A stretch of DNA of 64,000 nt, from positions 930,001 to 994,000 of the forward strand of contig CP085831.1 of NCBI GenBank assembly GCA_020809705.1, written 5' to 3'. The stretch comes from Calonectria ilicicola (taxonomy: Eukaryota > Ascomycota > Sordariomycetes > Hypocreales > Nectriaceae). The notes beneath the pieces were generated by a model. The model was given only the letters and a program-made list of their open reading frames with translations, ran no database searches and was not told the DNA's origin. The translations under genes and the position numbers were made by a program. Positions 33,296 to 44,719 of the stretch are shown piece after piece (the first letter of the stretch is position 1; every line of letters begins with the position of its first letter).

Positions 33296-35134
33296 TTAAT
33301 AAAGATCAAACATCTTTTCACCCACACCTGCGCCTTCCAAGATTTCTCCCGTCATTGCACCATGTACATATGAATCTCCCACAACTTGGTATCCATTCTC
33401 GATGGACCTCAACACGACGCAGCGATCGCAACCATACAGCACAGCCAAAACGTCCCCAGGCTTTGCACAATATGGCCCTAAACCCATGTGTCCTTCTGGC
33501 GTAGTGATGAAGGTGTGGTTTATGAGCACACTGATTCTTCTACTGTACTCAAGAAAATAGTTAATATTTCTCGCTGTGTCAGGCAAGTCAGGGTGGAAAT
33601 CGGGAGGTATTGACTCCAGGTCAAAGTACACCCTTGATTGCATTTCCAACTCGCTTGACTCATCATGGTCAAGAATTAATGTTCGCCAGAAAATGTTGTA
33701 TGCTGTGCTGTCAAGACTGCTTGCATATTTGGCCAACTCCCGGTAGACATCAATGTGGCCCATGTCGACTAGAAGATTTTCCACCTTGTCGAATCCACCT
33801 GAAAGTGCTTCTCCGCCTTGCTGAGGTCCGATGACATGAGATATTTCTCCGATCAGTACTCCCCTGGCACGCATAAGGCCTTTTGTGTCATCAAACTCTA
33901 CATCTGCGTGCCTATCGCCTGATGCCCGAAAGACCTCATCCAGATCTGGGCCATTCCAAAGATCATTCACCCGATGGTTCCCATGTATTTCAGGAGTCCA
34001 ACTTGGAATCCCCGGACACGTCTGACACTTCATTGATAGCATAGCATTAAGCTTCTTTTCCCGTTCGACAAAACCTTTCACGTAGTCAATGAGAAGAGTT
34101 CTTGTCGACTTTGTGTAGTCTGGCCTGACAACGCGCAGTGGCTCGGGGACGATTCCGAGCAGGGCGTATATTTTATCTCTTTCATCTGTTGCTTGAAAGC
34201 GTGCCGTGAGATCCAGAAACCACCTGAAAGCCGGCTCCTCCATTTCCCATGATCCGGCGCAATACCCCAATGCTTGCCACATGACCAATCCTGGGCTATA
34301 GCTGCGGCCTTCTCGTAGCAATGATGCAATTGGGCCATCGTATTCACCTGTCTGAACCTCGATTGACGACCCCACGCCTTGCATTAAAATTAAGCAATAA
34401 CACGCGTAATTGAAGTCGACCTTGTCGAGTTTTTTCTGACCGCAGTAAATGGTGCACGGTTTCAGCGGTTCCATTGGGCCTCGACTGACAAGTTCCTGAA
34501 GGATCCACATCCGGGTCCAATATGGCCGCTCGAAAAAGTCCCAAACGGATTTCCAGTTTTTGCTGTCGATGGGAAACCCAAGGCTGGTGAGTCGAGCCGG
34601 CAGAGACTTGTGGCCATCAGATGGGTCATCTAGATCAACATCGACATCTCGAAAAAAGCTTCCAAGCTCCGTTATGATTTGAATCGCGTCATCACTATCC
34701 TCACTGGCCTCTCCAAGCCAAGAAATAACATGTGAAGCCTTGGAGTAAATGACATACATCTTCTCCACTTGATGTCCTCTTTCGACCACGTCATTCTGGT
34801 TAATGCACAAAGCATCAACCCATAGAGTCCTTGTTTCTGATGGGCTGCGCAGTTGATGGAGGGCAGCCGCGAGATTGACCGAAACGTCTTTTCGAATGCC
34901 GTTCAGTTTTATTGATCGGGTGTTTTTTGCGTCTCCCCAAACATACGAGAGCGCCTCATATGTGGGGTCATCATCTAGGGATGTGTGTTTGAGTTCGCAT
35001 CTCACAGTGTCACCGTGAACACCCGGTAATAATTCAAGAAGTCGGATTTCGGAAGAGCTTGAATCAAGAGGCAGATATATGGAATTGGGAGATTCGGCGT
35101 TCTGTTCGGCAAGATCGATGCTCACTGTCATCAT
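33296..35134 (-). CDS. HET-domain protein (HET-6/TOL-like)
   Basis: A single exon of 612 residues from ATG 35134 (a second ATG follows directly). The HET domain is near the N-terminus. It opens with YEALSYVWGDAKNTRSI, continues with LWVDALCINQNDVVERGHQV and ends with VYSKASHVISWLG-type residues (here VIYSKASHVISWLG). Unlike the HET protein at 1673-3815 there is no cysteine-rich N-terminus. The C-terminal half resembles the HET-6-like group, including LLGIVPEP and GDVLAVLYGCDRCVVLR. These proteins take part in vegetative incompatibility or related cell-death signalling in the cytoplasm. Whether this copy is an active incompatibility determinant cannot be told from one allele. Confidence 0.92.
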   Translation of the reverse strand: MMTVSIDLAEQNAESPNSIYLPLDSSSSEIRLLELLPGVHGDTVRCELKHTSLDDDPTYEALSYVWGDAKNTRSIKLNGIRKDVSVNLAAALHQLRSPSETRTLWVDALCINQNDVVERGHQVEKMYVIYSKASHVISWLGEASEDSDDAIQIITELGSFFRDVDVDLDDPSDGHKSLPARLTSLGFPIDSKNWKSVWDFFERPYWTRMWILQELVSRGPMEPLKPCTIYCGQKKLDKVDFNYACYCLILMQGVGSSIEVQTGEYDGPIASLLREGRSYSPGLVMWQALGYCAGSWEMEEPAFRWFLDLTARFQATDERDKIYALLGIVPEPLRVVRPDYTKSTRTLLIDYVKGFVEREKKLNAMLSMKCQTCPGIPSWTPEIHGNHRVNDLWNGPDLDEVFRASGDRHADVEFDDTKGLMRARGVLIGEISHVIGPQQGGEALSGGFDKVENLLVDMGHIDVYRELAKYASSLDSTAYNIFWRTLILDHDESSELEMQSRVYFDLESIPPDFHPDLPDTARNINYFLEYSRRISVLINHTFITTPEGHMGLGPYCAKPGDVLAVLYGCDRCVVLRSIENGYQVVGDSYVHGAMTGEILEGAGVGEKMFDLY

Positions 35135-35643
35135 CCGTGAGCTCCACAGATTTGTGGTGGTGGCTTATTGGGAGTTCGCTTAGGGACTGCCTCAACTCTA
35201 TGTCCAGGATAGAACAGTTGTTTTTGGTTAGAAAATTTTGATTCTGAAGTAATGAAACTTATTCCTCAGCGAGTTGCGTGATTATACTCTGGTAAGTATG
35301 AGGGAGGGAGGCTGCCCGAAGTCCCAATTGATTCAACTATCCACCAGGTAAAATGATTTTCCGATCCCTCTTATTTCAGCCCGATTCTGACTAGGGCGAA
35401 CTCTCTTAGTGCTAGTCTACTAGCTGCACACAATAGAGGCGATGTTCTGACTGATTTACTCGCTCTTGGGTCGTCTTTTCTGGTGTAACTTATTTCGCAG
35501 TCAATAAGCATGATGTGGGAGGTTGATTTTTCTATCATCTTGATATTTTCTATACACCGGATGTCAATCTTACACATGCCTATTTACAAGACTTTCTGCC
35601 TCGCAGAAAGAGTAGCAAATATCTAACTGTTAACGTAGAAGCC
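35135..35643. other. Spacer between HET and MFS genes
   Basis: About 0.5 kb contains the HET promoter and the MFS 3' end. Nothing else recognised. Confidence 0.5.
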
Positions 35644-37505
35644 TTAGGATATGACCCATTTTTCAGTGGCAATTCGGAACCTCTTGCCCCAAAGCCAAAC
35701 AGGGATAACCAAGATGGAGAACAATCCCATCAACCCTCCAAAGACACCAAATGGAACAGCAGGTCCGGCTGATTGTGCCCATTCGCTGACGAAGAAGGTC
35801 CAGGAAAAGCTAATGACGGCTCGGAGAAGTGTGACCATGGTGAAGGCATCAGCTACCACTGGGCCATATGCTTCAATCAACTAAAGAAATTAGAACAGTG
35901 CACATTAATCACTTGGACATGATGGACTCACATAATTGAAGCCAATCGAAGGAACCTGCATCATCGCAAAGGAAAGCATGCCGGTTCCAAACTGGAGCCC
36001 AACCCACCCATCCTTTGATGGGCTTTTGGCACAGAATCCAAAGACCCAAAGACCAATGGTACCCATTACGAGACCTGGAAAGGCAACAGGAAGACGTGCC
36101 TCCGGCTCGATAAACAAACCTCGAGAGACACCCTTGGCTTTGACAACATGATCGGCGAGAAGAGCTGTCACAAGCGCTCCAAGAATTGCACCGACAATAC
36201 CGCCGACGTTAATGAGCCCAGCGTTTTCTCCCCACAGGTACGGAGGGGCAGCGACGTATTGGGGACCCATAGTGCTCACTGTCACAACACCGCCAACCAG
36301 ACCTGCGTACCAGAGCATGACAAGCCACACTCCTGGTAATCGGAGAGTCTGAAAGGGAACAAAGATTTTGGTCATGAGCGACCATTGGGGTTTCTGGAAT
36401 CCCAAGGACCTTCGGAAGGTATATGGGGCATATTCAATCGAAGCCTGGTCTCCAGCTGCGGCCTTCTCAATTTGCTCGGCGGCTCCATTGTCTTCCACGT
36501 TCTTCTCACCGTTCCTTCCGATCGAGTCGTATTTGCGTTCATACTGGGTTTCGGGGCAAAATACAAGGCACAAGGCAAAATTGACTGCCGCAAGGATGAC
36601 GTTGATCCACTGGAGCCATTGGAGTCCAAGACGACCAGCAATGTAGCCTCCGGTGATACCACCAACCATAGGGCCGAGTGTAAGCCACACAGTATAATAA
36701 CCCTGGGTACGAGTCAGTTGGTTGTTGCAGAATAAATCAGAATAGAACTGACCATGGCTCTACCGCTCTGATGAACAAAGAATATTTCACCAACCACCTT
36801 TGGTGCAACTAGTAGTCTCGTTAGCAAAGCTAATTTGACTTAATAACATCATTCACTCACGAGTATCTGCAGGGGCACCGCCGATTCCCATAAAAAGTCT
36901 AGCTGCAAGCAGAGACTCGTAGCTCGTTGCCTTGCCCGCCCAGACGGAACACAGGGTCAACATGAGAAGACCGAGAAGGATAATGGGACGGCGACCAAAT
37001 GCGTTGCCCATCGGCACCCACCAGAGGTTGGCTGCACCAGTCATGAGAACGTTGACCTAAGAGGGTGATGTGAGCTTCGCGTATACTAGTACTGAGAATT
37101 TGGATAGCCTTACGGCAATTAGTCGGCTGAGCTTGGTCATCGAAACCGGTGGGTTGAAAGCCAATGGAGTGGCGAGCAAGGGAAGCGCGCTCGAGATGGA
37201 TCCCGATGTAAAGTTGGTGACGAAGGCGTACAGCGACATGCAATTGAGGATTGCTAGCTTTCGCCACATGGGCCAGTTTAAGGGGTCGGCAGGATCGAGT
37301 GACGGTTCAGGGGAAATGATGAGACCAGAGTCTATCTCTCCTTCGGCCAAATCTGTATGTAAGCGAACGAAGTTAGCCTTGATGAACTCGATTATTGGTG
37401 GATTCTGTAAACTGTTCACATACCAACCGCTGCAATCGTCCCCAAGGGGGTAGCTTCCTTCAGCTCCTCCTTGGATAAGGAAAACGCATATCTGAAGCGA
37501 GACAT
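35644..37505 (-). CDS. Major facilitator superfamily transporter (DHA1-like drug/H+ antiporter type)
   Basis: Six exons, 37505-37424, 37352-37114, 37056-36861, 36808-36753, 36702-35932 and 35880-35644, encode 526 residues. Introns of 50-71 nt are all in phase. The protein opens MSRFRYAFSLSKEELKEATP and has the loop DPADPLNWPMWRK that precedes helix 1 in fungal multidrug-type MFS carriers. The A-motif-like GNAFGRRP follows helix 2, and GPMVGGITGGYI lies in helix 5, the antiporter motif C region. A charged central loop (about residues 230-270) splits the two six-helix halves. A plasma-membrane proton antiporter exporting a toxin, drug or metabolite is likely; the substrate is unknown. No biosynthetic genes lie beside it. 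Confidence 0.92.
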
Positions 37506-37580
37506 GTTTGCTGAACGGTGCAGTCCAGTCTGAGGGATGAGGTGTGTGACGAGAAAAGGAAAGGGATCCAGGACCCAAAA

Positions 37581-37592
37581 TCCCCGCGGGGA
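37581..37592. promoter_or_regulatory. Palindromic double CreA-like site in the MFS promoter
   Basis: TCCCCGCGGGGA is a perfect 12-bp palindrome containing GCGGGG on both strands, each a match to the CreA/Mig1 consensus SYGGRG. It lies between the TATATA at 37598-37603 and the presumed transcription start. Confidence 0.5.
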
Positions 37593-37597
37593 GGCGA

Positions 37598-37603
37598 TAT
37601 ATA
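37598..37603 (-). promoter_or_regulatory. TATA box of the MFS gene
   Basis: TATATA lies about 95 bp upstream of ATG 37505, in a GC-rich context. Confidence 0.5.
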
Positions 37604-40600
37604 GGAAATTGGAGTTAGCCCAGCTAATATCTGCCCTCCATATTTTCCCCAGCTTCCCCGGACCCTAAGCTGGCCTTTTTCTCCAGTAGAATCCCCGCTT
37701 CACACAAGCAAACCTGCATCACATCTCGCGTCTCACCCCCATCGGCTCCACTTGGTCCGTGACATTCAGCGCACCAGAATAGGATAGGTTCAACAGCCAG
37801 CCACAGCGGTCTGGCCCAATCCAAGCCAGTCCCTATCTCGCATAAGCTGTCTCATACCACCTGGGGTCCCTAAAAGACGTATCTAATCCATGTCGAACCA
37901 AATCTCCGCACAAGGAGTCGAGAGTCGGCACTGACCCTGGTATTGCCAAGCAGATTCGGTCTAGATTGACTACCCCGGCATCCAAACGGAGCCAATACGA
38001 GCCCTAGAAGGCTGCACTGCGACCAAAAAGTATCGATAATACGGAAGCTACTTACCCATGCTACGGCAGCATGCGGCGTATGATCCCTCAATGAGCATGC
38101 TAGCAAGGTTTGGATGAGTTCCGAGCAGAGCGGCAGGGCTCCGTTATAATGCTACACACGAAAATAAAAAGCCACTCTAAAGACGTAAGGTCATAGATGT
38201 TCTTCTTAGGCCGCCACCTGCAAAATGACCTCCCTTTTTACGTAGTAGGATTCTCCTTTGGTTGGCGGGAGTTCCGAGACCATGTTGAACCTGGGAATGA
38301 TTCCTCGCCAAGTTGATTAGAGGCTGGTTGGTGATTTATGGCAGCCATATGACTCATTTTGGAGGTCTAAATTGCAAAACCTTATTGGCGAAAATTGCCA
38401 TCTGTTCTTTCTCATGTTCATTTTCTGTGGATTGCTGAAGAAAATGATTTTCGTTCTCAAATACGCGCTCAAGTATCCTGGCGCTATTTTAGGGGCTTTT
38501 ATCCCGGAGTCCGGAAGGTGGAGGGTGCTATGAACTAGGGTCCAAAGTTAGGACATCAACCCGCGCGAATCCTGGTAAAGCAACCTCAGAATGATGCAAT
38601 ATGGCAGCAGATCGGCCGGCATGGAATCTGTGCCTGCCAACTTTGGCAATGAGCCAAACACGGCAAATCCGGAATGCAGGAAGATGCACATCTTGCCATA
38701 GAGATGTTTCCTTCCTGCGCCTGCAGTACAGAATGACAGAATGATAGACCACGCGGTTTCTTATCAGCTCAACGTACCTCGCCAAGAAAAACAACCAATA
38801 TCAAGGAGCTCGTTATCCAAAGTCAAATGATGCCAAGATAGCTTAGACTTCAGAGGGACCTGCCACCCCGGCCGGTGGAGCCGAAGCCTCCTCCAACGTC
38901 CCCGCATCTTCCCCCATTTCGGCCCCGCTTTCCTTCCGGTCGCTCCAAACAACCGAGGAACTGAGCAGTAAGTTACTGCCAAGAGGATAATCTTAGGCTG
39001 TCAACTACAACAAATCATCATTTGTTGACTCATCTCAGGATTTTTATTCAAAGAGGAATTTCAACTGTATAGCAGTCTGCGTAAGGCCATAATCACGACG
39101 GTATTATTATTCCTCGCTACATGTTACCAAGCTTAGCCTAAAGATTGTTAAACTCCCTATCAAATTCGCAATCACGGTTTGTGACCTGGATGCGGGCATC
39201 GGCGTTATCGCGGTGTACTTTAAATAGATTCTTCAGTAATCTCATCAATGCCGGCTGCCCTGCGGGTTTGAGAATAAACAACCAAGACCCCTGACTCAGA
39301 AGGCCTTGCCGTAATCTTGCACTGCCAGGAAATTTATTCTCCCCCTCTTCGGGAGCCCTCAAGGTTCCTTGGCGATATTCAAAATACTTTCAATAGGTTA
39401 CATGGTTTGGCGAGAACTAAAGTCAAGGAGGTATGGTGGAGGTTATTGACCACGTCGCGTCGGGACTGACCGGCAAATGCATCACGGTGCCGGCATCTTA
39501 TACCCGATTCAAGGCATGGATGATTAAAAAAGCCTTTTTCTTCTGCCGCATTTTTAGAAGGCAAGTAGTAGAGAGCCGAATCCAGCCGTGTCTCCATGCA
39601 TGGGATTGTTTGGAATGCAGTCTTGAGTACTCGACACTCTAGTAACCTAGACTACTGTACCTTTATATGTGCATCTAGCACAATGTATGTGTACGTGCAG
39701 CAAGGCTCAAAATTAATATTTGTCTGAGACGAGAACAATAACAAAAGGTCTGATCACATGAGCCCATGTCTAAATTGGCCATGCTGTACCCGATCACATG
39801 TCTTGACGTACCTCCAAGTTTAGCATCAACGCATCGTTTCCTCGGCAGGCATCTCCAAGAAGCCGAGTGAGTGCCCTGCTACTTTCAGATCGGATCTTAA
39901 CCGAATGTATTTTTTATTGGTTATGTATTCTATTTGGTAGTTCAAAAATGAAATGCCGTTCATCTCAACCGACGGGACGGCACAATGCAATGCGACTGCC
40001 GGGGGGATATTTTACCCGCCGGCCCCTAATAAAGCCGAATGGCGAATGGTCGGGGAAGGCAAAGCGGATATGCCGACTGCCAAAGCACTAACGGGCACAT
40101 AAAGCGGCCGCCTCTTTTCGGAACGGAACCTCTAATGAACACAAATTCTCCGGGAATCCCGATATCACTCGGATCGGGAAAATGGGAAGAAGTGAGTGAG
40201 TAGCGATGTCTGGCCTGACTAGGAAAGGGCTGCGCGATCATGGGTTGATAAATCTGGATTGAGTAATGCTACAAGTCTATTGTCTTGAAAATTGGCGCTT
40301 CTTATATCAATCATGGCCCAAAATTTCATAAGCTCGCTTTGGTTTGGATTTAACTGTGTCCGCGCGGGTGACGAAACAACAGCAACACGACACAAGCTTC
40401 TCTCTTAACGGCTACCGAAAAATGGGGGGAAAATTGAAAGAAAAAGCTTGTTGGCCTTTGGGTTATTTTCTTCTATATTAATTAATCGGATCCATCACAT
40501 TGCGACTTTTGGTGGCTTCGTTATCCATTTACAGGACTGTGTGCGATGTATTCGGTTCCTAATGCGGAGAGGAGATAGAACTCAGCGAGATAATGAGGTA

Positions 40601-41590
40601 AAACGAAGTTGGGGCTAGTGAAAAATCTACGCATTGTACTCTAAACATTACCGTCGCCATTTAGACTGATGCTAGATTAAAATTCGGCGATCCTTGGCTC
40701 AAGGGCCGACCAACTTAATTACCCTTCATAAAAAATATGTTAGATCAACATAAATCCCCTAACCTCTCATGATGTCACACTAATCATTTTCATGTCTTTA
40801 AAATTTGGCTATATAGCACTGCGATAAAAAAAAAATGAGCAATATGTGATCTAACAACAAATGTTGCTCACTAAGGCCCTTGAAATGACTTGCAGCAACT
40901 GCCTCAAAATATCTCAATCATGTACATGTGCTCATTTCTGTTTTTTAATTCTTATTTTACTACTGCATTCAATCAATCTAATCTAGAAAATTTTAGATCT
41001 GTACCGGTATTTTAGTTGATTGCGAACGGCTTCGTTTGTCTCACTAGCGTGCAAATGTGGAATTGCACAGACTTTCCTCATGTCGCCATCAAACCTTGTT
41101 TCTTTAAATAAATAATCACGTTGATGAGATTTGCCAAAGAGAAGCGGCTAATTATCGCATGAAGCAAATTTTGCTGACTCGTCCAACGGTTGAAGTGGGG
41201 AATTGCATCTCTTCATTGTCAATGCACCACAGCGAGTGTTACCTAAAACTAGAGACCGGTGCATTCCCAATCCAATAAGCCGAATGCTGGCTTTGAATGG
41301 CATACAGGCGAAATTTCTTGATTTCACACCGCGCATAGCGCTCTTTTGGTGCCATCAGGTCAGATCAAAGGCAATGCACTAGAGTGGGAGCATGAGAACA
41401 TTGGTCGATGCCAGCTCGTGTCCGAGCACAATAAGGAATGACATGGCATACATTGGCTTCGATCGTCAGTACGTCTGGAAGCTATAAAGGTCATCATGGT
41501 CGTCTTCAGCAGCATATCATCGTACCATCTTCCATTGCATCTACTCAATTTATTCTTTATCCCTTAAATATCCACGCAAACCATTTCATC
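37604..41590. other. Gene-poor stretch of about 4 kb
   Basis: This is the longest stretch without a supported gene. All open frames are short and lack motifs; I looked for spliced short exons with signal peptides and found only the gene starting at 41591. Base composition is ordinary, not RIP-like. Confidence 0.45.
41483..41488 (+). promoter_or_regulatory. TATA box of the second cysteine-rich peptide gene
   Basis: TATAAA lies 108 bp before ATG 41591. Confidence 0.55.
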
Positions 41591-41953
41591 ATGAAGTTTT
41601 CGGCTGCGATCTTCGCTGTTTTGACCTTTATGGCATCATCTGCCATTGCTGTAAGTTTTTAAGAACACATATTCTGGCGCAGAATATGTTAACAAACAGC
41701 AGTGCAGTCAATCTCAAGACTGTTGCTGGCAGGGGAGGGACGGTTGCATCCGTCAACACAAAGGAGCCAATGGCGATATGACTTGCATAGATCTAGAAAG
41801 CCAGTTTTGCTCCAAGGTTGGAGGCCCTACTAGGGCACAGTGTAAGTCGTTGTCAATGACCCGTAACCCAATATACTTGAACTAATGGAAGAATTCTGCT
41901 AGGACGCTGATTGTTGTTCTATCAGCGGCAAGGTTGGTATTGCGTGCCCTTAG
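41591..41953 (+). CDS. Small secreted cysteine-rich protein (splicing uncertain)
   Basis: Exon 1 (41591-41650) encodes a 20-residue signal peptide, MKFSAAIFAVLTFMASSAIA. A 49-nt intron (GTAAGT to AACAG) leads to exon 2 from 41700, which begins QCSQSQDCC and continues with DGC, MTC and QFCSK. A last segment, DADCCSISGKVGIACP and a stop, lies at 41903-41953 after a clear TGCTAG acceptor. The best donor in between, GTAAGT at 41842, gives the wrong phase and an immediate stop. A weaker donor (GTTGGA) after CSK keeps the frame. The cysteine pattern including the last exon (C, CC, C, C, C, CC, C) suggests that exon belongs. A one-base lesion or an unusual splice is possible. Candidate effector or antimicrobial peptide; family not recognised. 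Confidence 0.6.
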
Positions 41954-42073
41954 TGGATGAGATGGTTTAGATCAAGAAGCAAAAGGTTTCAATTTGTTGA
42001 ATTTGGCGATGCCAAAGGGTTTGCTAGACTGGAGTCTATTTGTATTTTATTCGCGGACCAGGTATCCAACCAA

Positions 42074-42166
42074 GACACTTTGGCCGAGTGGTTAAGGCGA
42101 TGCCCTGCTATCAAGCATATCAAGGCATTGTATTCGTACGCGCAGGTTCGAATCCTGCAGGTGTCG
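42074..42166 (+). tRNA. tRNA-Ser(GCU) with a 12-nt intron
   Basis: The acceptor stem is GACACTT/AGGTGTC with a G discriminator. The D-arm is GGCCGAGTGGTTAAGGC, the anticodon stem is ATGCC/GGCAT, a long variable arm follows, and the T-arm is GCAGGTTCGAATCCTGC. Removing TCAAGCATATCA after position 37 leaves the 7-nt loop CTGCTAA with anticodon GCT. It decodes AGC/AGU. Confidence 0.92.
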
Positions 42167-42543
42167 TTACTTTTTGTTTTTTCCAACCTGAATTATTGGT
42201 TTTTTTTGGTCATTAGAGTGCAAAAAGTCGACTCGTGCGGTATGATGGGAAGCGCTGGCTGACTGAGGTGTCTGAGATCCACCTGAACAAGTCAGAATGT
42301 ACGTCAAGTCGGTGACTCGAACCACATCTATTTTCTTCCCTTGGCCAATTTGCAAACCAGATTGGATTTTATGTGATACTTTGCAATTCCATTTCTATCA
42401 TGTTCCAATTTCTATTTCTTCCCAAGTTGTACCAAGACCAAGGATCCCACCATGTTAACCCCCTAACCACCACCATCTTGTACACATATAAAAAACTAAA
42501 AAATTCCAATCCCTTGCAATCTAAACACAATGAAAAAAAAGAT
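42167..42543. other. Spacer between tRNA and GT2 gene
   Basis: 3' flank of the glycosyltransferase gene. A T-rich tract follows the tRNA (42169-42211) and could end RNA polymerase III transcription. Nothing else seen. Confidence 0.5.
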
Positions 42544-44719
42544 TTAAACGATGAATGAATAAGCAAAAACCAAGACTGTGTACACTGTACGAAAGGCATA
42601 CTCAAACTCAAACCAGACGGCTTGGCCACCGAGCGCAATCTTCTTGCTAGCAGCTGTTGGGTGTGCAATCCCAGTCTTGGGATCCCTACTAAGCAATTCC
42701 TCTCGGTCGGGTACTGAAGGCGGGCGGATGGCGTAACCGATTGGTACCCAAAATGAGGTGCAAACGAAGATAAAATTCAGAGGAGGCCAGAAAGCGTGCG
42801 TCAGTAAGCTGACCAATGTGTCTCGGACAGTCGAGCGCCCTTCAGTGCTGTGGTAAGCAGCATAGATGACTGTGCCCACCGTCGCAGAAACATAGACGAC
42901 ATGGAACCACCCCATGAAACCAAATACAATGGTAATGAGGCGGCGGAATAGACCTTTTCTTAGCTTGGGGTCACGTTCATTCAAAGTTGAAGTGAGAGAA
43001 CCAGTGGCCTTGAACGACTGTGCTTCTCCACCAAGCCAAGTTGGAAGAATAAAAGCCCTGACGAGAGATACAGCAATGAATGGGGCCATCCAAATTCCGT
43101 ATCTAGCCTGTCGTTGGTACACGTTGTATCCAGATGGCGCAGACAAGATCATCTCAGAAAGACGAGTGCATAGCGTAGATGCAAAACAGAGGCGCATAAG
43201 CAACCGAAGTTGATCGTCTGTGGAATATCCTATCACTACCTTGCCTTGAGCAAACATGATGGGGATTGTCAAAAGGGTCAGGTTGGATAGAATGCTGTGG
43301 AGAGGAATAATAGCGTGCACAAATCCAGAGAAGCGCTGAGCAAAGGTCATTTGTTTGACGCAGTCTCCCCATAGAAAGAAGTTAAACTTGAATGAAAAAT
43401 CGACGGTTCCAATAGCCCAGCGGGTGCGCTGTTTGAGATGGCTGCTGAAGTCTTCGGGGACGGTTCCGAATTGAAGGGGCTCGTGAACATAGGCTGTTTT
43501 CCATCCTTTAGCCAGCATTTTAGTGGAGGTAAAGACATCTTCAGCCAGCGAGTCGAGGGCGAAATTCTCAACATCATCCAACGCTGTTCGTCGTGCAACA
43601 TAACCGGATCCACCGCACCATGCAACTCCCAATGCATCTTTGATTGGCTCAGTGACGTGGGAGAAATGGTTGAGAGTCTGGCCCAGAGGGTCCGAGGCGG
43701 GTGTATTGTAGAAAAGCTGTGGAGGACAAACCAAAGCCAATCTATCATCCAGCATGAGATGAGGAATAATAGCGCGGAGCCAGTCTCTCTCGGGGATCTA
43801 TCATCGGTTAGATATGAGAGCGAAGAATTGCACCTATATGACAGCAGCAACTTACCATATCCGCATCGAGACCAGCCATAAATGGCGCTGCTCCGCCAGG
43901 AAGCAAATGCACTTGATCCAAACCATAATTAAGATTTCCAGATTTGAAATGATGAGGAACTCCAGGGAACTTGGGTCGACTGAGATAATACACATTGGGG
44001 CATGTGTGCGAAAGCTGGGCGACAGCATTCTGCAAACTCGCCGATTTACCATCATCCAAGACAACCACACGGAAGCGGTCTTGGGGATAATCCACATCGG
44101 CTGCGGCGCGAACCGTGTCCATAATGAGACTATCCTCTTCACCGCAGCATGTGATAAGTACATCGATGCGAGGGCAGTCATTGCCAGTCATTCTCAGCTT
44201 CGGCCGGTTGCGCTTCTTCATTGACCACATAGTCCAGCTGTTGTTCAGTATTAAGGGGAAAGACACCACAATCTCAACTGCAACGAAGATCCATGGTGTA
44301 GGGAATACTTTATTAAAATCCTGCTGTGCCCAGACAACGCATGCGATGCGGTATCCAAGATATGCAAAGTAAAGTCCGATGCTGGAAAATAGCATGAACG
44401 GGTTGAGGAGATACAGGAATCGTCTCCATCCCTTCCAAGTTTCAACGTCGTCACGATCATGAATCTTGATGATGGAATTGATGTCGTAAGAGCCTGCTTG
44501 GGAACTAGGTACTGTGATTGTTGATCCTCTAGATGATCCCGGAGGAAGCGTGGGCTCGCTCGGCTCGAGACTCTCACTAGATGCAGGATGTTGACCCTTC
44601 ATTTGGTATATTTGGGTTTGGTCCTGACGATCTCGGTAGCTCTGAGCTTCGAGATCAACAGCATCACGATCCTCAGGGCCGTGAGGGCCGACTTTGAGGC
44701 TCTCAGTGCTTCGCATCAT
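42544..44719 (-). CDS. Family 2 glycosyltransferase, cellulose-synthase-like (Tft1/CelA type)
   Basis: Two exons, 44719-43856 and 43797-42544, encode 705 residues; the 58-nt intron falls right after the DAD motif. All processive GT2 signatures are present: DDGKS (222-226), DAD (285-287), AED (373-375) and QRTRW (411-415). At least two helices precede the catalytic region and several follow it, forming the polymer channel. Ascomycete proteins of this kind include the Aspergillus CelA/Tft1 enzyme, which makes mixed beta-1,3/1,4-glucan in the plasma membrane from UDP-glucose. No PilZ domain is seen. The first 80 residues are hydrophilic and rich in Ser and Pro. Product assignment is by family only. 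The AA9 oxidase is the next gene, divergently arranged. Confidence 0.9.
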
